NCBI GenBank assembly: GCA_027307045.1
Contig: DAHUXR010000008.1
Location: forward strand, 1-64,000
Length of the DNA: 64,000 bases
Origin: Acidobacteriaceae bacterium
GTDB taxonomy: Bacteria; Acidobacteriota; Terriglobia; Terriglobales; Acidobacteriaceae
Direction of reading: 5' to 3'
Of this stretch, positions 51,088 to 60,469 are shown piece after piece (the stretch's first letter is position 1; every line of letters begins with the position of its first letter). Made by a program: the position numbers and the translations under genes. The notes beneath the pieces were generated by a model that saw only the letters and a program-made list of their open reading frames with translations, did no database searches and had not been told where the DNA came from.

Positions 51088-51113
51088 TTAGTAAGATATA
51101 CCACACAGTGGGA
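51081..51113 (-). promoter_or_regulatory. GTGGTATA direct repeats before the toxin gene
   Basis: On the minus strand GTGGTATATC and GTGGTATACATC are separated by about 17 bases, with the second overlapping the toxin start. Direct repeats of this size at a toxin-antitoxin promoter suggest an autoregulatory operator for the XRE protein. Confidence 0.45.
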
Positions 51114-51247
51114 TAAATCAACGGGCCGCAGCGCGGTCGAGAATTGGCCGGTAGAGTCGGCACGGTAAGCCGGTCTTTTATTCGGGCGGCATCTCGATCC
51201 GGCAGACTACTGCGCATTGACGGGCGGTCACGCATTACAATATCCCT

Positions 51248-52018
51248 ATGGACCCTTTGATCATTGCAGGCCGGCAATTCCGCTCGCGCCTGATCGTCGG
51301 CACCGGTAAATACAAGTCAGGACAAGAAACGGCCCGCTCCATTGAAGCCAGCGGTGCGGAGATGGTCACTGTCGCAGTACGCCGGGTGAACCTGGACCGG
51401 AGCAAGGAATCGCTGCTGGATTTTATCGATCCCAAAAAGTATTTTCTTCTGCCCAATACAGCGGGCTGTTACACAGCCGATGAAGCCATCCGCGCGGCGC
51501 GACTAGGGCGCGAGGTTGGGCTTTCTGAGTGGGTAAAAATTGAAGTCATCGGAGACGAGAAAACGCTTTACCCTGATGTTCAGGCGACAATTGAAGCCAC
51601 GCGCGTCCTGGTTAAAGAAGGGTTCACAGTGCTTCCCTATACCTCAGATGACATCGTGGTCGCCAAACGGCTGCTGGATGCGGGCGCGAGCGCGATCATG
51701 CCGTTAGGTGCTCCCATTGGTAGCGGGATGGGTATCCAGAATACCGCCAACATCCAGATCCTGCGGGAAATGATCACGGAAGTTCCACTGATTGTGGATG
51801 CGGGCGTGGGAACAGCCTCTGACGCCGCCATCGGCATGGAACTGGGCGCGGACGCCGTGCTGATGAATTCCGGGATCGCGCACGCTGAAAATCCTGTGCT
51901 GATGGCGGAAGCGATGAAGCACGCAGTAATTGCCGGACGCGCAGCTTACCTGGCCGGCAGAATGCCTCGCAAACTCTATGCCACGGCAAGCTCTCCGCTC
52001 CAAGGGGTCGTTCGATAA
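51248..52018 (+). CDS. thiG: thiazole synthase ThiG
   Basis: A 256-aa TIM-barrel enzyme that forms the thiamine thiazole from DXP, dehydroglycine and ThiS thiocarboxylate. Recognisable blocks are [25 protein letters not shown] (with the Schiff-base lysine), [10 protein letters not shown] and [23 protein letters not shown]. Length is normal. No thiS, thiH/O or thiE gene is adjacent and no TPP riboswitch was recognised in the short upstream gap, so the pathway genes are scattered. Confidence 0.96.
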   Translation: MDPLIIAGRQFRSRLIVGTGKYKSGQETARSIEASGAEMVTVAVRRVNLDRSKESLLDFIDPKKYFLLPNTAGCYTADEAIRAARLGREVGLSEWVKIEVIGDEKTLYPDVQATIEATRVLVKEGFTVLPYTSDDIVVAKRLLDAGASAIMPLGAPIGSGMGIQNTANIQILREMITEVPLIVDAGVGTASDAAIGMELGADAVLMNSGIAHAENPVLMAEAMKHAVIAGRAAYLAGRMPRKLYATASSPLQGVVR

Positions 52019-52044
52019 AATCAAGTTGCGGCTGGGAAGAGCTT

Positions 52045-53154
52045 TTACCTTGTATTGTCGAATGCTACACCTAGTTGACCGCTCACGGTGATCCCTGTAG
52101 CCGCGCCTCCAATGACACGCGTTGGCGCAGTATTGCCGTTGGTCGTATTCAAATTGCCCCACACGGCAACTCTGGCAGCCCCGGGGTCAGCGTTGTACAG
52201 AGTTCCAGTGCCCGTTGTGTCAACGAATACTTGAGTTGGCAGGAAGATGCCGGTATTGGTGCCTTTGATCTCAGCAACTGGAGCAATGTCGTTATCAGCC
52301 GTTGCCGCGTTCGCGTAAATGGTAATGCTGGGCGCTAAAGCGTTGCTCACCACAAGACGTCCCGCTCCATCCACCTGAACGCTTCCCGGACCCGAGAGGT
52401 GAGTATTGGTTGGGCCCTGCACAGCGCGATTGGCCGTGATCAGGCCGCTGGCTAGCGTGCTGGCGTGATCGTAAACGGCAACTGCATTACCGGCCTGATC
52501 GGCGACATAAAGGCGGTCATTGGCTCCATCAATAAAAATTCCAGATAGTTGGAAATTCGTTGTCAGCTCACGCACAGGCGCCTGGTTGCCGTTCGCAGTT
52601 GAAGCGGAGGCATACACATGGATAGTGAGATCATCGGCAACATAGAGCAGATTCCTGACTTTATCCAAAGCGACGTCGGTGGGATTCAACAGATTCGTCG
52701 CTTGGCCAAAAATCGCTCGGCTGGGAGCAATATTGCCAGCCTTGGTGCTAACGCCGTCGTACATTAAGACTGAGAGATCTTGAGTATTGGCAATGTATAA
52801 ACTGTCATGAGCGGTGTCTAGCGTTATAAAGCCTGGCAGGTTAAATGAGGTGGCTGTTCCCACAATGGTCGCGGCCGGTTGTATATTGCCGCTGGCTGTA
52901 AAAGCATTGTCAAAACGTAAAAGTGTGTTCGAATTGCTGTCCATCACATAAAGCTTGCCCGTGGCGACAGGTGTTGGAGTTGGCGAGCCGGTTGGAGTTG
53001 GCGAGCCAGTGGGAGTTGGCGTTGGCGTAGCGCCGCCACCGCCCAGCGTTCGCCGCGGCGAGATGACACAACCAACTGTAAGCAAAAGACAGAACACTGC
53101 CACACAAATGCCTGCCGGCGAGAAGCCGCGTTTTGATCTGATTATTGGGTCCAT
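52045..53154 (-). CDS. beta-propeller (NHL-like) lipoprotein
   Basis: A 369-aa protein from ATG 53154 (MDPIIRSKRGFSPAGICVAV). The lipobox LLLTVGC is followed by a Gly/Thr/Pro linker (TPTPTPTGSPTPTGSPTPTP). The body is built of propeller-like blades of the form LYVADxxxNxVxVY and DNIAPVAEIKGTNTGIFLP. It is probably an outer-surface protein; ligand unknown. The ORF-track start at 53217 adds 21 residues. It is convergent with thiG. Confidence 0.75.
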   Translation of the reverse strand: MDPIIRSKRGFSPAGICVAVFCLLLTVGCVISPRRTLGGGGATPTPTPTGSPTPTGSPTPTPVATGKLYVMDSNSNTLLRFDNAFTASGNIQPAATIVGTATSFNLPGFITLDTAHDSLYIANTQDLSVLMYDGVSTKAGNIAPSRAIFGQATNLLNPTDVALDKVRNLLYVADDLTIHVYASASTANGNQAPVRELTTNFQLSGIFIDGANDRLYVADQAGNAVAVYDHASTLASGLITANRAVQGPTNTHLSGPGSVQVDGAGRLVVSNALAPSITIYANAATADNDIAPVAEIKGTNTGIFLPTQVFVDTTGTGTLYNADPGAARVAVWGNLNTTNGNTAPTRVIGGAATGITVSGQLGVAFDNTR

Positions 53155-53253
53155 TCTTTGCCATGATAACCCAGTTTTCGCCGTTTCTAATGTGCTATTC
53201 GTGCAGGTGCGTTCCACACCTAAGTAACAAATGGACGGGATTAAGAAGCGTAA

Positions 53254-53280
53254 AAAAGGCGGCTTTTGTAACCGCCTTTT
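53254..53280 (-). terminator. intrinsic terminator between two minus-strand genes
   Basis: AAAAGGCGG/CCGCCTTTT is a 9-bp perfect stem with a 9-base loop. On the minus strand a TTTTTTA run follows, so it ends transcription of the DUF5818-like gene. Confidence 0.85.
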
Positions 53281-53307
53281 GGGGAAATCAGAATTAAACG
53301 CTTTGAC

Positions 53308-53652
53308 TTACTTCTTTTCGTCGGACTGCTTCAGCATCGCCACTTTGTCCACATGGAGCGTGCCATTATCAAGCTTTCCCGTGACGCTTACGTGATGCCC
53401 TTCGTGTCCCTTCAATGCGTCTTGATTGTCCACATTGATGATGCTCTTGTCTTTTTCAGAAACGAAGACCAGTTTCGATCCATTCTCCGCGCACTTCTTG
53501 GCGCAATCGGCATTGTCGATGTCCTTGGCCCCACATTTCTCGTCACTGACCCAGCCGCTCATCTTGGTTTCTTTGGGCGCCTTGTCTTTGGCCAGGGACA
53601 GTGTGGATGTTAAAAACGTGAGTGCAAATCCAACTAACAGAAGTTTCTTCAT
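53308..53652 (-). CDS. secreted DUF5818-like protein, 114 aa
   Basis: A signal peptide (MKKLLLVGFALTFLTSTLSLA) is followed by a small domain with SGWVSDEKCGAKDIDNADCAKKCAENGSKLVFV and HHVSVTGKLDNGTLHVDKV. Three cysteines in the CG...DCAKKC arrangement and the C-terminal OB-like strands fit small secreted acidobacterial proteins annotated as DUF5818. Function unknown. Confidence 0.75.
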   Translation of the reverse strand: MKKLLLVGFALTFLTSTLSLAKDKAPKETKMSGWVSDEKCGAKDIDNADCAKKCAENGSKLVFVSEKDKSIINVDNQDALKGHEGHHVSVTGKLDNGTLHVDKVAMLKQSDEKK

Positions 53653-53815
53653 TTGGTTAACGTTATCTCCTCAGAGGATGTTGTTGCTTCAGCAATGCTT
53701 TCAGCAGCTTTGCCGGGTTGATTCAATTGAGTTACTACGGCGAAAAAGGTGACGAGAAAATTTGATCTGGCCCCTACGCGCAAGGGTGGCTCAAATTTTC
53801 CTCAAAAAGTTAAAG

Positions 53816-54163
53816 CTACTTCTTCTCTGGCGGCTGCGCAACTGCCGGCGGGGAGACGGTGTAAACCACCTCTCCGGGACGGGCATAGTGGAGCCGTTCA
53901 CGTGCTTCTTTTTCAATGGTTTTGGGGTCGGTCTTTAAAGCTTTAATTTCCTGTTCCATGCCGCCGTTTTGTTGTTGCAGGGCCTTGATCTGGCGGTCAA
54001 GTTCGCTCGACTCGCGGCGCTTTTGCTGGTAGTCCATAAGGCCATTGGCGCCGAACACGGCGTAGTATCCGATGATGCAAAGCAAAATGCCGATCCCTGT
54101 CGCTGCCAGCTTGTGGCGTAGACGATAGATATGTTCCCTTCCGCTTTTAATTTTCTCCGCCAT
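53816..54163 (-). CDS. FtsB/DivIC-family septum formation initiator
   Basis: A 115-aa protein from ATG 54163, with one membrane segment (ATGIGILLCIIGYYAVFG) followed by a coiled coil (RRESSELDRQIKALQQQNGGMEQEIKALKTDP) and the family motif KEARERLHYARPGEVVY. FtsB/DivIC proteins join FtsL and FtsQ in the divisome. The start codon overlaps the stop of the phosphohexomutase gene (TAATG), so the two are translationally coupled. The proline-rich tail is short. Confidence 0.88.
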   Translation of the reverse strand: MAEKIKSGREHIYRLRHKLAATGIGILLCIIGYYAVFGANGLMDYQQKRRESSELDRQIKALQQQNGGMEQEIKALKTDPKTIEKEARERLHYARPGEVVYTVSPPAVAQPPEKK

Positions 54164-55560
54164 TATTGTTTGATCCAATCGCGCGCCGCGGCAGAAAGTT
54201 TGTCGAGACTTTTTTCCGAGCTGGCTTCAGAGTAAATCCGCACCACCGGCTCCGTGCCGGACACGCGATAACAAACCCACGATCCATCGTCCATGATCAA
54301 CTTTAAACCATCCGCCCGGCCCACCTGTTTTACCTTGTGGCCAGAAAGTTCGGCTGGGTCGCTTTTCATCTTACTAGTGAACTTCGCTTTCAGTTCCGGC
54401 GTCAAGCTGAAGTTCTCTCTGCGGGCATAAAAGGAACCAACTTTGCCAAATAAATCTTTGATCTGCTCACCAATCGGCTTCTTGCGGCTGGCCACGGCTT
54501 CACAGCAAAGCAATCCGGCAAGGATGCCGTCTTTTTCCGGAACGTGATTCCGGATGGAAAGCCCGGCGCTCTCTTCGCCACCGATGGCGATCTTGTCCTG
54601 CTTGATCAGTTCGCCAATGTATTTGAATCCGACTGGCGTTTCATGCAGCGGCACCTTGTGATGCTCCGCCAGAGCATTAATCATATTGGTGGTGGAAACA
54701 GACTTGGCAACGCCATTTTTCCAGCCGCGGCTTTCCACCAGATAATCGAACAACACGGCAATGACGTAATTGGGCTGGATGAACGTGCCATCCTGGTCCA
54801 CGATTCCAAAACGATCGGCGTCTCCGTCAGTGGCAATACCGATGCGAGCGCCCGTCTCTTTCATCTTCTGGCGCATTTCATTCAGGAGATGGTCTTCCGG
54901 CTCAGGTGCATGGCCGCCAAAAAGTACGTCGCGCACGTCGTGAACCGTGGCAATCGGGATACCCGCGTCCCTGAGCAGTTCATCGGAATAGCCGCGAGCT
55001 GCGCCCCAGAGCGGATCAAAAACAACTTTCAATCCCGAATTCCGAATTAGCGGCAGATCAACAATCTCTTTGAGCCGCGCCAGATAAGCGGGCTTAGGAT
55101 CGATGTTTGCAACCTGTGCTTTTGAAGCAGCTCCAGAAACGTCACCATTGCTTGCGATCAGTGATTCAATCGCGCTGGTGGCTTCCGGCAAAGCAGGAGC
55201 GCCGTCAGGAGTAGAGAACTTAATGCCGCTGTATTCCGGCGGATTGTGTGACGCGGTGAAATTGATTGCGCCATCGGTCTTTGACCGGATCACCTCATAA
55301 GAAATCGCGGGAGTTGGAGCAGGATCGGCAATCACCAGTGGCTTCACGCCATAAGAGCTAAGCACGTCCGCGGCAATAGTGACAAAACGCTCTCCCATGT
55401 ATCGTGGATCGCGTCCCACAATCACGCGGGCGCCGTTCGGCTTTTTTGAAGCTACGTATTTTGCAATGCCTGTAACGGCCCGGCGCACATTTTCGACGGT
55501 GAACTCTTCGGCGATAATCGCGCGCCAGCCGGAAGTCCCAAATTTAATTGTTGTCCTCAT
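54163..55560 (-). CDS. phosphoglucomutase/phosphomannomutase
   Basis: A 465-aa alpha-D-phosphohexomutase. The N terminus TIKFGTSGWRAIIAEEFT is typical, the phosphoserine loop is FTASHNPPEYSGIKF, the metal loop is ATDGDADRFGIVD and the sugar-binding loop is IGGEESAGLSI. The C-terminal phosphate-binding motif is CYRVSGTEPVVRIYSEA. It interconverts sugar 1- and 6-phosphates for glycogen or polysaccharide synthesis. It is the first gene of a pair with the FtsB-like gene and divergent from cutA. Confidence 0.93.
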   Translation of the reverse strand: MRTTIKFGTSGWRAIIAEEFTVENVRRAVTGIAKYVASKKPNGARVIVGRDPRYMGERFVTIAADVLSSYGVKPLVIADPAPTPAISYEVIRSKTDGAINFTASHNPPEYSGIKFSTPDGAPALPEATSAIESLIASNGDVSGAASKAQVANIDPKPAYLARLKEIVDLPLIRNSGLKVVFDPLWGAARGYSDELLRDAGIPIATVHDVRDVLFGGHAPEPEDHLLNEMRQKMKETGARIGIATDGDADRFGIVDQDGTFIQPNYVIAVLFDYLVESRGWKNGVAKSVSTTNMINALAEHHKVPLHETPVGFKYIGELIKQDKIAIGGEESAGLSIRNHVPEKDGILAGLLCCEAVASRKKPIGEQIKDLFGKVGSFYARRENFSLTPELKAKFTSKMKSDPAELSGHKVKQVGRADGLKLIMDDGSWVCYRVSGTEPVVRIYSEASSEKSLDKLSAAARDWIKQ

Positions 55561-55686
55561 AACAGAACTCCGGTTAGTTGCAATCCGGCTGAAAATGGTT
55601 TCAAGCCGATCCTTACGATATTAACTCTGCCGGTACAACAATGCGCGCAGCCACACTGATTGATACACTCGGACTGAAAGATATCC

Positions 55687-56004
55687 ATGACGAACGCGCG
55701 ACTCATCCTCACCACCGCCGGATCACAGGAAGAAGCCGGCAAGATCGCTCACGCCCTGGTCGAGCGCAGGCTGGCTGCCTGCGTGAACATTGTTCCGCAG
55801 ATTGAATCGGTGTACCGCTGGCAAGGCAAAGTGGAAACGGCGCGGGAATGGCTTCTGCTGATCAAAACCCAGGCTGAACTTTATGAGCGCGTCCGCGATG
55901 CGTTGAAAGAACTGCATTCTTACGATCTTCCGGAATGCGTGATGCTGGAAGTGACCGCCGGCAGCCAGGAATATCTTGCCTGGATCGACGAAAACACCAT
56001 CTAG
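55687..56004 (+). CDS. cutA: divalent-cation tolerance protein CutA
   Basis: A 105-aa CutA1-family trimer-forming protein: TTAGSQEEAGKIAHALVERRLAACVNIVPQIESVYRWQGKVE and LPECVMLEVTAGSQEYLAWI. These are the conserved blocks of the family. Its original link to copper tolerance is uncertain. It is divergent from the phosphohexomutase. Confidence 0.94.
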   Translation: MTNARLILTTAGSQEEAGKIAHALVERRLAACVNIVPQIESVYRWQGKVETAREWLLLIKTQAELYERVRDALKELHSYDLPECVMLEVTAGSQEYLAWIDENTI

Positions 56005-56576
56005 ACACCAACTCAACCTAAATTACTGGTTGAGATTCTTGTCTTTGAATCACGGACGATGTAGCGATTCCGCGCCGATGACTGCGATTTTGCGGCCCTC
56101 TGCCTGCGTCCTTCAGCCACGACCCCCACCCCCCATAGAGCTTTGTTGAAAACAAAAGCGAAAGTGCAATTCGACCGAGCGGTGACCGAGCGGTTGAAGC
56201 TTCTTTTTCCGGTTTTTTAGGCTCTAAATCACCGTCAATTTCAGCCCTGTTTTCCGGTTTTTAGTGTCCGGTCGGCAGAGGGTCGCAAAGAGCGCCGTGT
56301 TTGGCTGGATCGCTGATTGCTGAGCGCTAATTGCTTATTTTTCAAAGATCTACACCGCCACACCCTGGGGCGCAGCCAAAGTATAGCTGATCCCTTGGAG
56401 CGAATCAAGTACGAAACAATACAAAATGAAAATAACATAGACGTGGGAAAGCGGTCCTTACAGAATTATTCTCGGTCAAATCCCAGCAACAAGCCAGCGG
56501 ACCAAATGCAGTTCGTGAAAGGGGGGAACACTGGGGCGCCACACCCGGTGCTGCAGCGCCCCGTGGGTAATTTTTG
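56005..56576. other. intergenic region with short repeats
   Basis: A 572-bp gap. It contains a tandem 11-bp repeat GACCGAGCGGT x2 (near 56171-56192), two TTTTCCGG(T)n strings, a dispersed repeat GATTGCTGAGCGCTAATTGC (near 56310) and a GC-rich hairpin GGGGCGC/GCGCCCC (56533-56562). No gene is recognised. Confidence 0.45.
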
Positions 56577-56981
56577 CTAGTGCTTTCCAGCCGCGTGCGG
56601 CGTATCGCTTCCCGGCTCCATGCAGAGGCGCTGGAAGTGGCCGGCGTTGGCCAGTTCGCGCTCGCTGAGCACCGCCATCAAATCACGGTTGGCCTCGGCG
56701 CGAATCCTGGCAATCTGGTTCTCAATCCCCTTGATGCTGTCCGCTGGGAGATGTTTAATCTTTTGCAACGTTTGCAGTACTTCGATGACGTGTTCGAATC
56801 CGCCGTTCATGTCTGCGATGGCCCGGTAGACATGGGCCCGCACCGGCATCGGTTCGGCGGGTTCCGGATTGCCGTTAAGTTGGCCGCGCTCGGGTTTGGG
56901 GCGTGCGGCACGCGAGGTTTTCGTGTGTTGGGGTTCTGGTTGCGTTAGGTGGATAGAGCGTTTACTTTTGTTTACAGCCAT
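56577..56981 (-). CDS. hypothetical protein, 134 aa
   Basis: A basic N-terminal tail (KSKRSIHLTQPEPQHTKTSRAARPKPERG) precedes an alpha-helical domain (HVYRAIADMNGGFEHVIEVLQTLQKIKHLPADSIKGIENQIARIRAEANRDLM). No cysteines, signal or membrane segment. I do not recognise the family. It lies 80 bp downstream of a small excisionase-like HTH gene, so both may be remnants of a mobile region. Confidence 0.6.
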   Translation of the reverse strand: MAVNKSKRSIHLTQPEPQHTKTSRAARPKPERGQLNGNPEPAEPMPVRAHVYRAIADMNGGFEHVIEVLQTLQKIKHLPADSIKGIENQIARIRAEANRDLMAVLSERELANAGHFQRLCMEPGSDTPHAAGKH

Positions 56982-57063
56982 GGTTGCCTCCTTTGTAGGC
57001 GACTTCGGTTAGGGCGCGTTCGGTGCTTCTAACACCGGGCGCTGCCCGTTAGGTTTTGTTTTT

Positions 57064-57378
57064 TTACTTCTTCCGTTTGTTTTTGTTTTTCTTGTGGACC
57101 GCAGGCGCCCACGCCAGCGGCTTCTTTTTTGCTTTCGCTGACTGCCGACTGCTGACTACTGAATGCTTCTTCTTATACCTTGTCTTCCTGCCATTTGCGA
57201 TCGTCGGCAGGACCTTGCGGACCTTATCAATATCACCATCTGTCCAAATCCGGAACCTCCCACCGCCAACCCTCTCCAGCGGTGGTACTGGTATTTTCTC
57301 AGCAGCGATGTAACGTTGGATTGTTCTCCAATCCAACCCCAGCATCCGGGCAGCTTCACGCGTGGAATACCGATTCAT
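57064..57378 (-). CDS. small excisionase/MerR-like helix-turn-helix protein
   Basis: A 104-aa protein with an N-terminal winged HTH of the excisionase/MerR type: YSTREAARMLGLDWRTIQRYIAAEKIPVPPLERVGGGRFRIWTDGDIDKVRKVL. The tail is extremely lysine-rich (KKKPLAWAPAVHKKNKNKRKK), and within it SVVSSRQSAKAK is encoded by the dispersed CTGACTGC-type repeat. The repeat appears to have been captured into the coding region. The gene is divergent from the HNH gene. Confidence 0.72.
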   Translation of the reverse strand: MNRYSTREAARMLGLDWRTIQRYIAAEKIPVPPLERVGGGRFRIWTDGDIDKVRKVLPTIANGRKTRYKKKHSVVSSRQSAKAKKKPLAWAPAVHKKNKNKRKK

Positions 57379-57456
57379 TCTGTCACTACTTATGACAGAT
57401 AGAAGGAAACCTTGTCAACTGAAAAATGCAGGAACCTTCGATAGGTTAGACATCTA

Positions 57457-58179
57457 ATGCCATTCTCGCAAAAAGATGTGGAGACAGCACTCGTCCTGTG
57501 TGGAAGAAATTGCTGTTTATGCCATAAGTTTTGCGGAACAAACATCGAACTGCATCACATAGTTCCAGAGAGCAAAGGCGGGCTTGATGTACTTGATAAC
57601 GCAATCCCGTTATGCTTTGACTGCCACGCTGAAGTGGGACACTATGACCCGCAACATCCGAGAGGTCGAAAATTCACAGAAAGTGAACTCAAAGCACACC
57701 GTGATGCATGGTATGTGAAAGTCGCTACTTCTGGGAGCACTACGGCATCCCCAGAACATACCGACATGGATCGAGCCCTCTTTTCTAAGATTCGTCAGCT
57801 GCTTTCCAGCGATAGCGACGCCCTTAGCTTCATTAGGGATACAGATTTTGGCGGCTCATTTGAATTGAAACTGTTGAAGGGACTACAAGAGTTTGTTTGG
57901 CTGTGCAGAAATCCAGATTTTGAATTTATGGACTTTGAGCTTGAATCTCGACGAGCAAATCTGCTTGAGGTTGTGCAAAAACTTTTAGAAGCAGTGGCCC
58001 AACATACCTTTCCCTGTTCGGGGCTGCCCAGAAGAAACGAGATACCGCCCGAATGGCGGGACACGCAGCGCCGCAGATTTGAAAATGCCCGCGGAGAGTT
58101 GAATGAGCTAGCGACGGATGTTTACGTCAAATATGAAGATTTGATTCGCACAGGTCGCAGACGACTAGCGGTCTCATAG
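57457..58179 (+). CDS. HNH endonuclease-domain protein
   Basis: A 240-aa protein. The first 70 residues form an HNH domain with a structural zinc site: CCLCHKF (C19/C22), ELHHIVPESKGGLDVLDNAIPLC (catalytic H34, N48) and CFDCHAEV (C53/C56). The rest (about 95-240) is helical with no recognisable domain and may recognise DNA or a partner. It might be a restriction or anti-phage nuclease; no methyltransferase is adjacent. Confidence 0.8.
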   Translation: MPFSQKDVETALVLCGRNCCLCHKFCGTNIELHHIVPESKGGLDVLDNAIPLCFDCHAEVGHYDPQHPRGRKFTESELKAHRDAWYVKVATSGSTTASPEHTDMDRALFSKIRQLLSSDSDALSFIRDTDFGGSFELKLLKGLQEFVWLCRNPDFEFMDFELESRRANLLEVVQKLLEAVAQHTFPCSGLPRRNEIPPEWRDTQRRRFENARGELNELATDVYVKYEDLIRTGRRRLAVS

Positions 58180-58287
58180 CTACTGCCCGTACCGCTTTTA
58201 ATGAATTTCAGCCGCAGCATAGCTTTTCATGCACCTCAATCTGCGGCAAAATGTCTTTGCTTTCCTCTGTGTCCTCTGTGTAAAGAC

Positions 58288-59475
58288 TTAAATCGCGGCC
58301 AGCGCCTGGTCCAGATCGGCCAGCAGATCTTCCACATCCTCTATACCCACAGAAATCCGTACCATGCCATCGGTGAGCCCGATTTCTTTTCTTCCTTTTT
58401 CTCCCAGCGCGGCGTGCGTCATGGTGGCCGGATGCGAGATCAACGTTTCCACGCCTCCCAATGATTCAGCCAGTGAGCAGACGCGAACCTTGGCCAGCAT
58501 CTTCTTGGCATTCTTAAAAGAACCGGTCTCAAAAGTAATCATGGAGCCAAAGCCGCTCATCTGCCGCTTGGCCAGCGCATGCTGCGGATGATCGGAGAAA
58601 CCCGGATAAAGCACCTGCTTCACCTTGGGGTGGTTGCGCAGGAAGTCGGCCACGGCACGGCCGTTTTCATCGTGCTTTTCCATGCGTACCGCCAGCGACT
58701 TTACTCCGCGCAGCACCAGCCAGCACTCAAACGGCGAGAGAATCGCGCCCGAGGTCTTCTGCATGAAAGCCAGTTTTTCTGCATGAATCGGTTTGGTCGC
58801 CGCAATCATGCCTCCAAGTCCGTCGCTGTGCCCATTCAGGAATTTCGTGGTTGAATGCATTACCATGTCCGCGCCAAATTCAATTGGCCGCTGGAAGTAG
58901 GGAGACATAAAAGTGTTGTCCACCACCACCTCTGCCCCGCCGGCGTGAGCAATCCGGGAGACTTCACTGATGTCGGTCAACACCATCAGCGGATTTGTTG
59001 GCGTCTCAATCCAGACGATGCGGGTATTCCGGCGCATGGCCTTTTTTACCGCGTCCAGGTCAGACGTATCGACGTAACTGAACTCCACGCCGTAGTTGGC
59101 CATCACCTGGTTGAAGTAGCGCGGCACGCCTCCGTACACATTGTGCCCGCAGATCAGATGGTCGCCCTGCTTCAGAAAGCATTGTGTAACCGCGGTCACG
59201 GCCGCCATGCCGCTGGCAAAGACATGCGCCGAGCTTGCGGACTCCAGCGCTGCAAGATTGATTTCCAACTGGGTCCGCGTGGGATTGGAGACGCGCGCGT
59301 ACTCGTAACCTTTATTCTTTCCCACTTCCTCCTGCACGTAGGTTGACGTAGCAAAAATTGGGACTACGATCGCTCCGGTCGAGGGATCGGGTTCCTGGCC
59401 CGTGTGGATGCAAGCGGTGGAAAATCCGAATTTGCCGGTCTGTCGTTTCTTGCCGCCGGCAGGTTTCTTTGCCAT
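58288..59475 (-). CDS. cystathionine gamma-synthase/lyase-family PLP enzyme
   Basis: A 395-aa Cys/Met-metabolism PLP enzyme. Signature blocks are STYVQEEVGKNKGYEYARVSNPTR, ESASSAHVFASGMAAVTAV, VDNTFMSPYFQRP and the PLP lysine in MHSTTKFLNGHSDGLGG. Sequence alone does not separate gamma-synthase, gamma-lyase and O-acetylhomoserine enzymes. ATG 59475 follows GGAG and is preferred over 59553. It lies 61 bp downstream of cysteine synthase on the same strand, so the pair probably serves transsulfuration. Confidence 0.92.
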   Translation of the reverse strand: MAKKPAGGKKRQTGKFGFSTACIHTGQEPDPSTGAIVVPIFATSTYVQEEVGKNKGYEYARVSNPTRTQLEINLAALESASSAHVFASGMAAVTAVTQCFLKQGDHLICGHNVYGGVPRYFNQVMANYGVEFSYVDTSDLDAVKKAMRRNTRIVWIETPTNPLMVLTDISEVSRIAHAGGAEVVVDNTFMSPYFQRPIEFGADMVMHSTTKFLNGHSDGLGGMIAATKPIHAEKLAFMQKTSGAILSPFECWLVLRGVKSLAVRMEKHDENGRAVADFLRNHPKVKQVLYPGFSDHPQHALAKRQMSGFGSMITFETGSFKNAKKMLAKVRVCSLAESLGGVETLISHPATMTHAALGEKGRKEIGLTDGMVRISVGIEDVEDLLADLDQALAAI

Positions 59476-59536
59476 CTGCTGTTTGCTCCTGAACTTCGCC
59501 GTTTGCCGGCGTAATCTGATGCGTTTGCCGAAAACG

Positions 59537-60469
59537 CTACTCGCCGCCTTCAAAAATATTTTTTGACATATAGCGTTCGGCGGAATCGGGGATGATCGTT
59601 ACAACCCGCTTCCCTTTGCCAAGTTTTCTTGCCACCTGTAGGGCCGCGAATACATTGGCTCCCGCGCTGGAGCCGCCCAGGACGCCTTCCAGTCGAGCAA
59701 GTTGCGCCACCGTATCGAACGCGTCTTTGTCTGTGACCATGATGACTTCGTCGCACACGGCTGGGTCAAAAGTCTTGGGAATAAAACTGGAGCCAATGCC
59801 TTCCACTTTGTGCGGCCCTTTGGGGCCCCCGCCCAGCACAGAACCCTCGGTCTCAACGGCGGCGCAATATACGCCCGGCAATTTCCGTTTCATAAAACGG
59901 GCAACGCCTGTAAACGTTCCGCCGGTGCCAACGCCGATCACTACAGCGTCAACAGCGCCCTGCATTTGTTCGAAAATTTCTTCAGCGGTGGTTTTCTGGT
60001 GAAACTCAGGATTGGCGGGATTTTCAAACTGGAGAGCGGTAAATGATCCGGGAATTTTTGCGGCAAGCTCTTTGGCTTTGGAGATTGCCCCTTGCATGCC
60101 TTCTTCGTCCGGCGTCCGGACGACTTTCGCGCCGAGCGCTCGCATGATTTTGACTTTTTCCTCGGCAAATTTTTCCGGAACGCAAACTACTACCTGGTAA
60201 CCTTTGTTTACACCGATCAGGGCCAGGCCAACCCCGGTATTCCCTGCCGTCGCTTCCACAATGGTCGATCCTGGCTTCAAAAGGCCCTGCTCTTCGGCCT
60301 TCTTGATCATGCCAATGGCGGCACGGTCTTTTACGCTGCCGCCGGGGTTGAGGTATTCCAGCTTGGCAAACACGTCCGCCGCGTCCGCCGGCACGATCCG
60401 GCGAAAATGGAGCATTGGGGTCTTGCCAACCAGTTCGGTAATGTTTTCAGCCACAGGCAGTTGGGACAT
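59537..60469 (-). CDS. cysK: O-acetylserine sulfhydrylase / cysteine synthase
   Basis: A 310-aa fold-type II PLP enzyme that makes cysteine from O-acetylserine and sulfide. Motifs: NPGGSVKDRAAIGMI (PLP lysine), EATAGNTGVGLAL, and VGTGGTFTGVARFMK. The N terminus ITELVGKTPMLHFRRI is typical. It precedes the PLP transsulfuration gene on the same strand. Cystathionine beta-synthase has the same core, but with longer C-terminal domains that are absent here. Confidence 0.93.
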   Translation of the reverse strand: MSQLPVAENITELVGKTPMLHFRRIVPADAADVFAKLEYLNPGGSVKDRAAIGMIKKAEEQGLLKPGSTIVEATAGNTGVGLALIGVNKGYQVVVCVPEKFAEEKVKIMRALGAKVVRTPDEEGMQGAISKAKELAAKIPGSFTALQFENPANPEFHQKTTAEEIFEQMQGAVDAVVIGVGTGGTFTGVARFMKRKLPGVYCAAVETEGSVLGGGPKGPHKVEGIGSSFIPKTFDPAVCDEVIMVTDKDAFDTVAQLARLEGVLGGSSAGANVFAALQVARKLGKGKRVVTIIPDSAERYMSKNIFEGGE

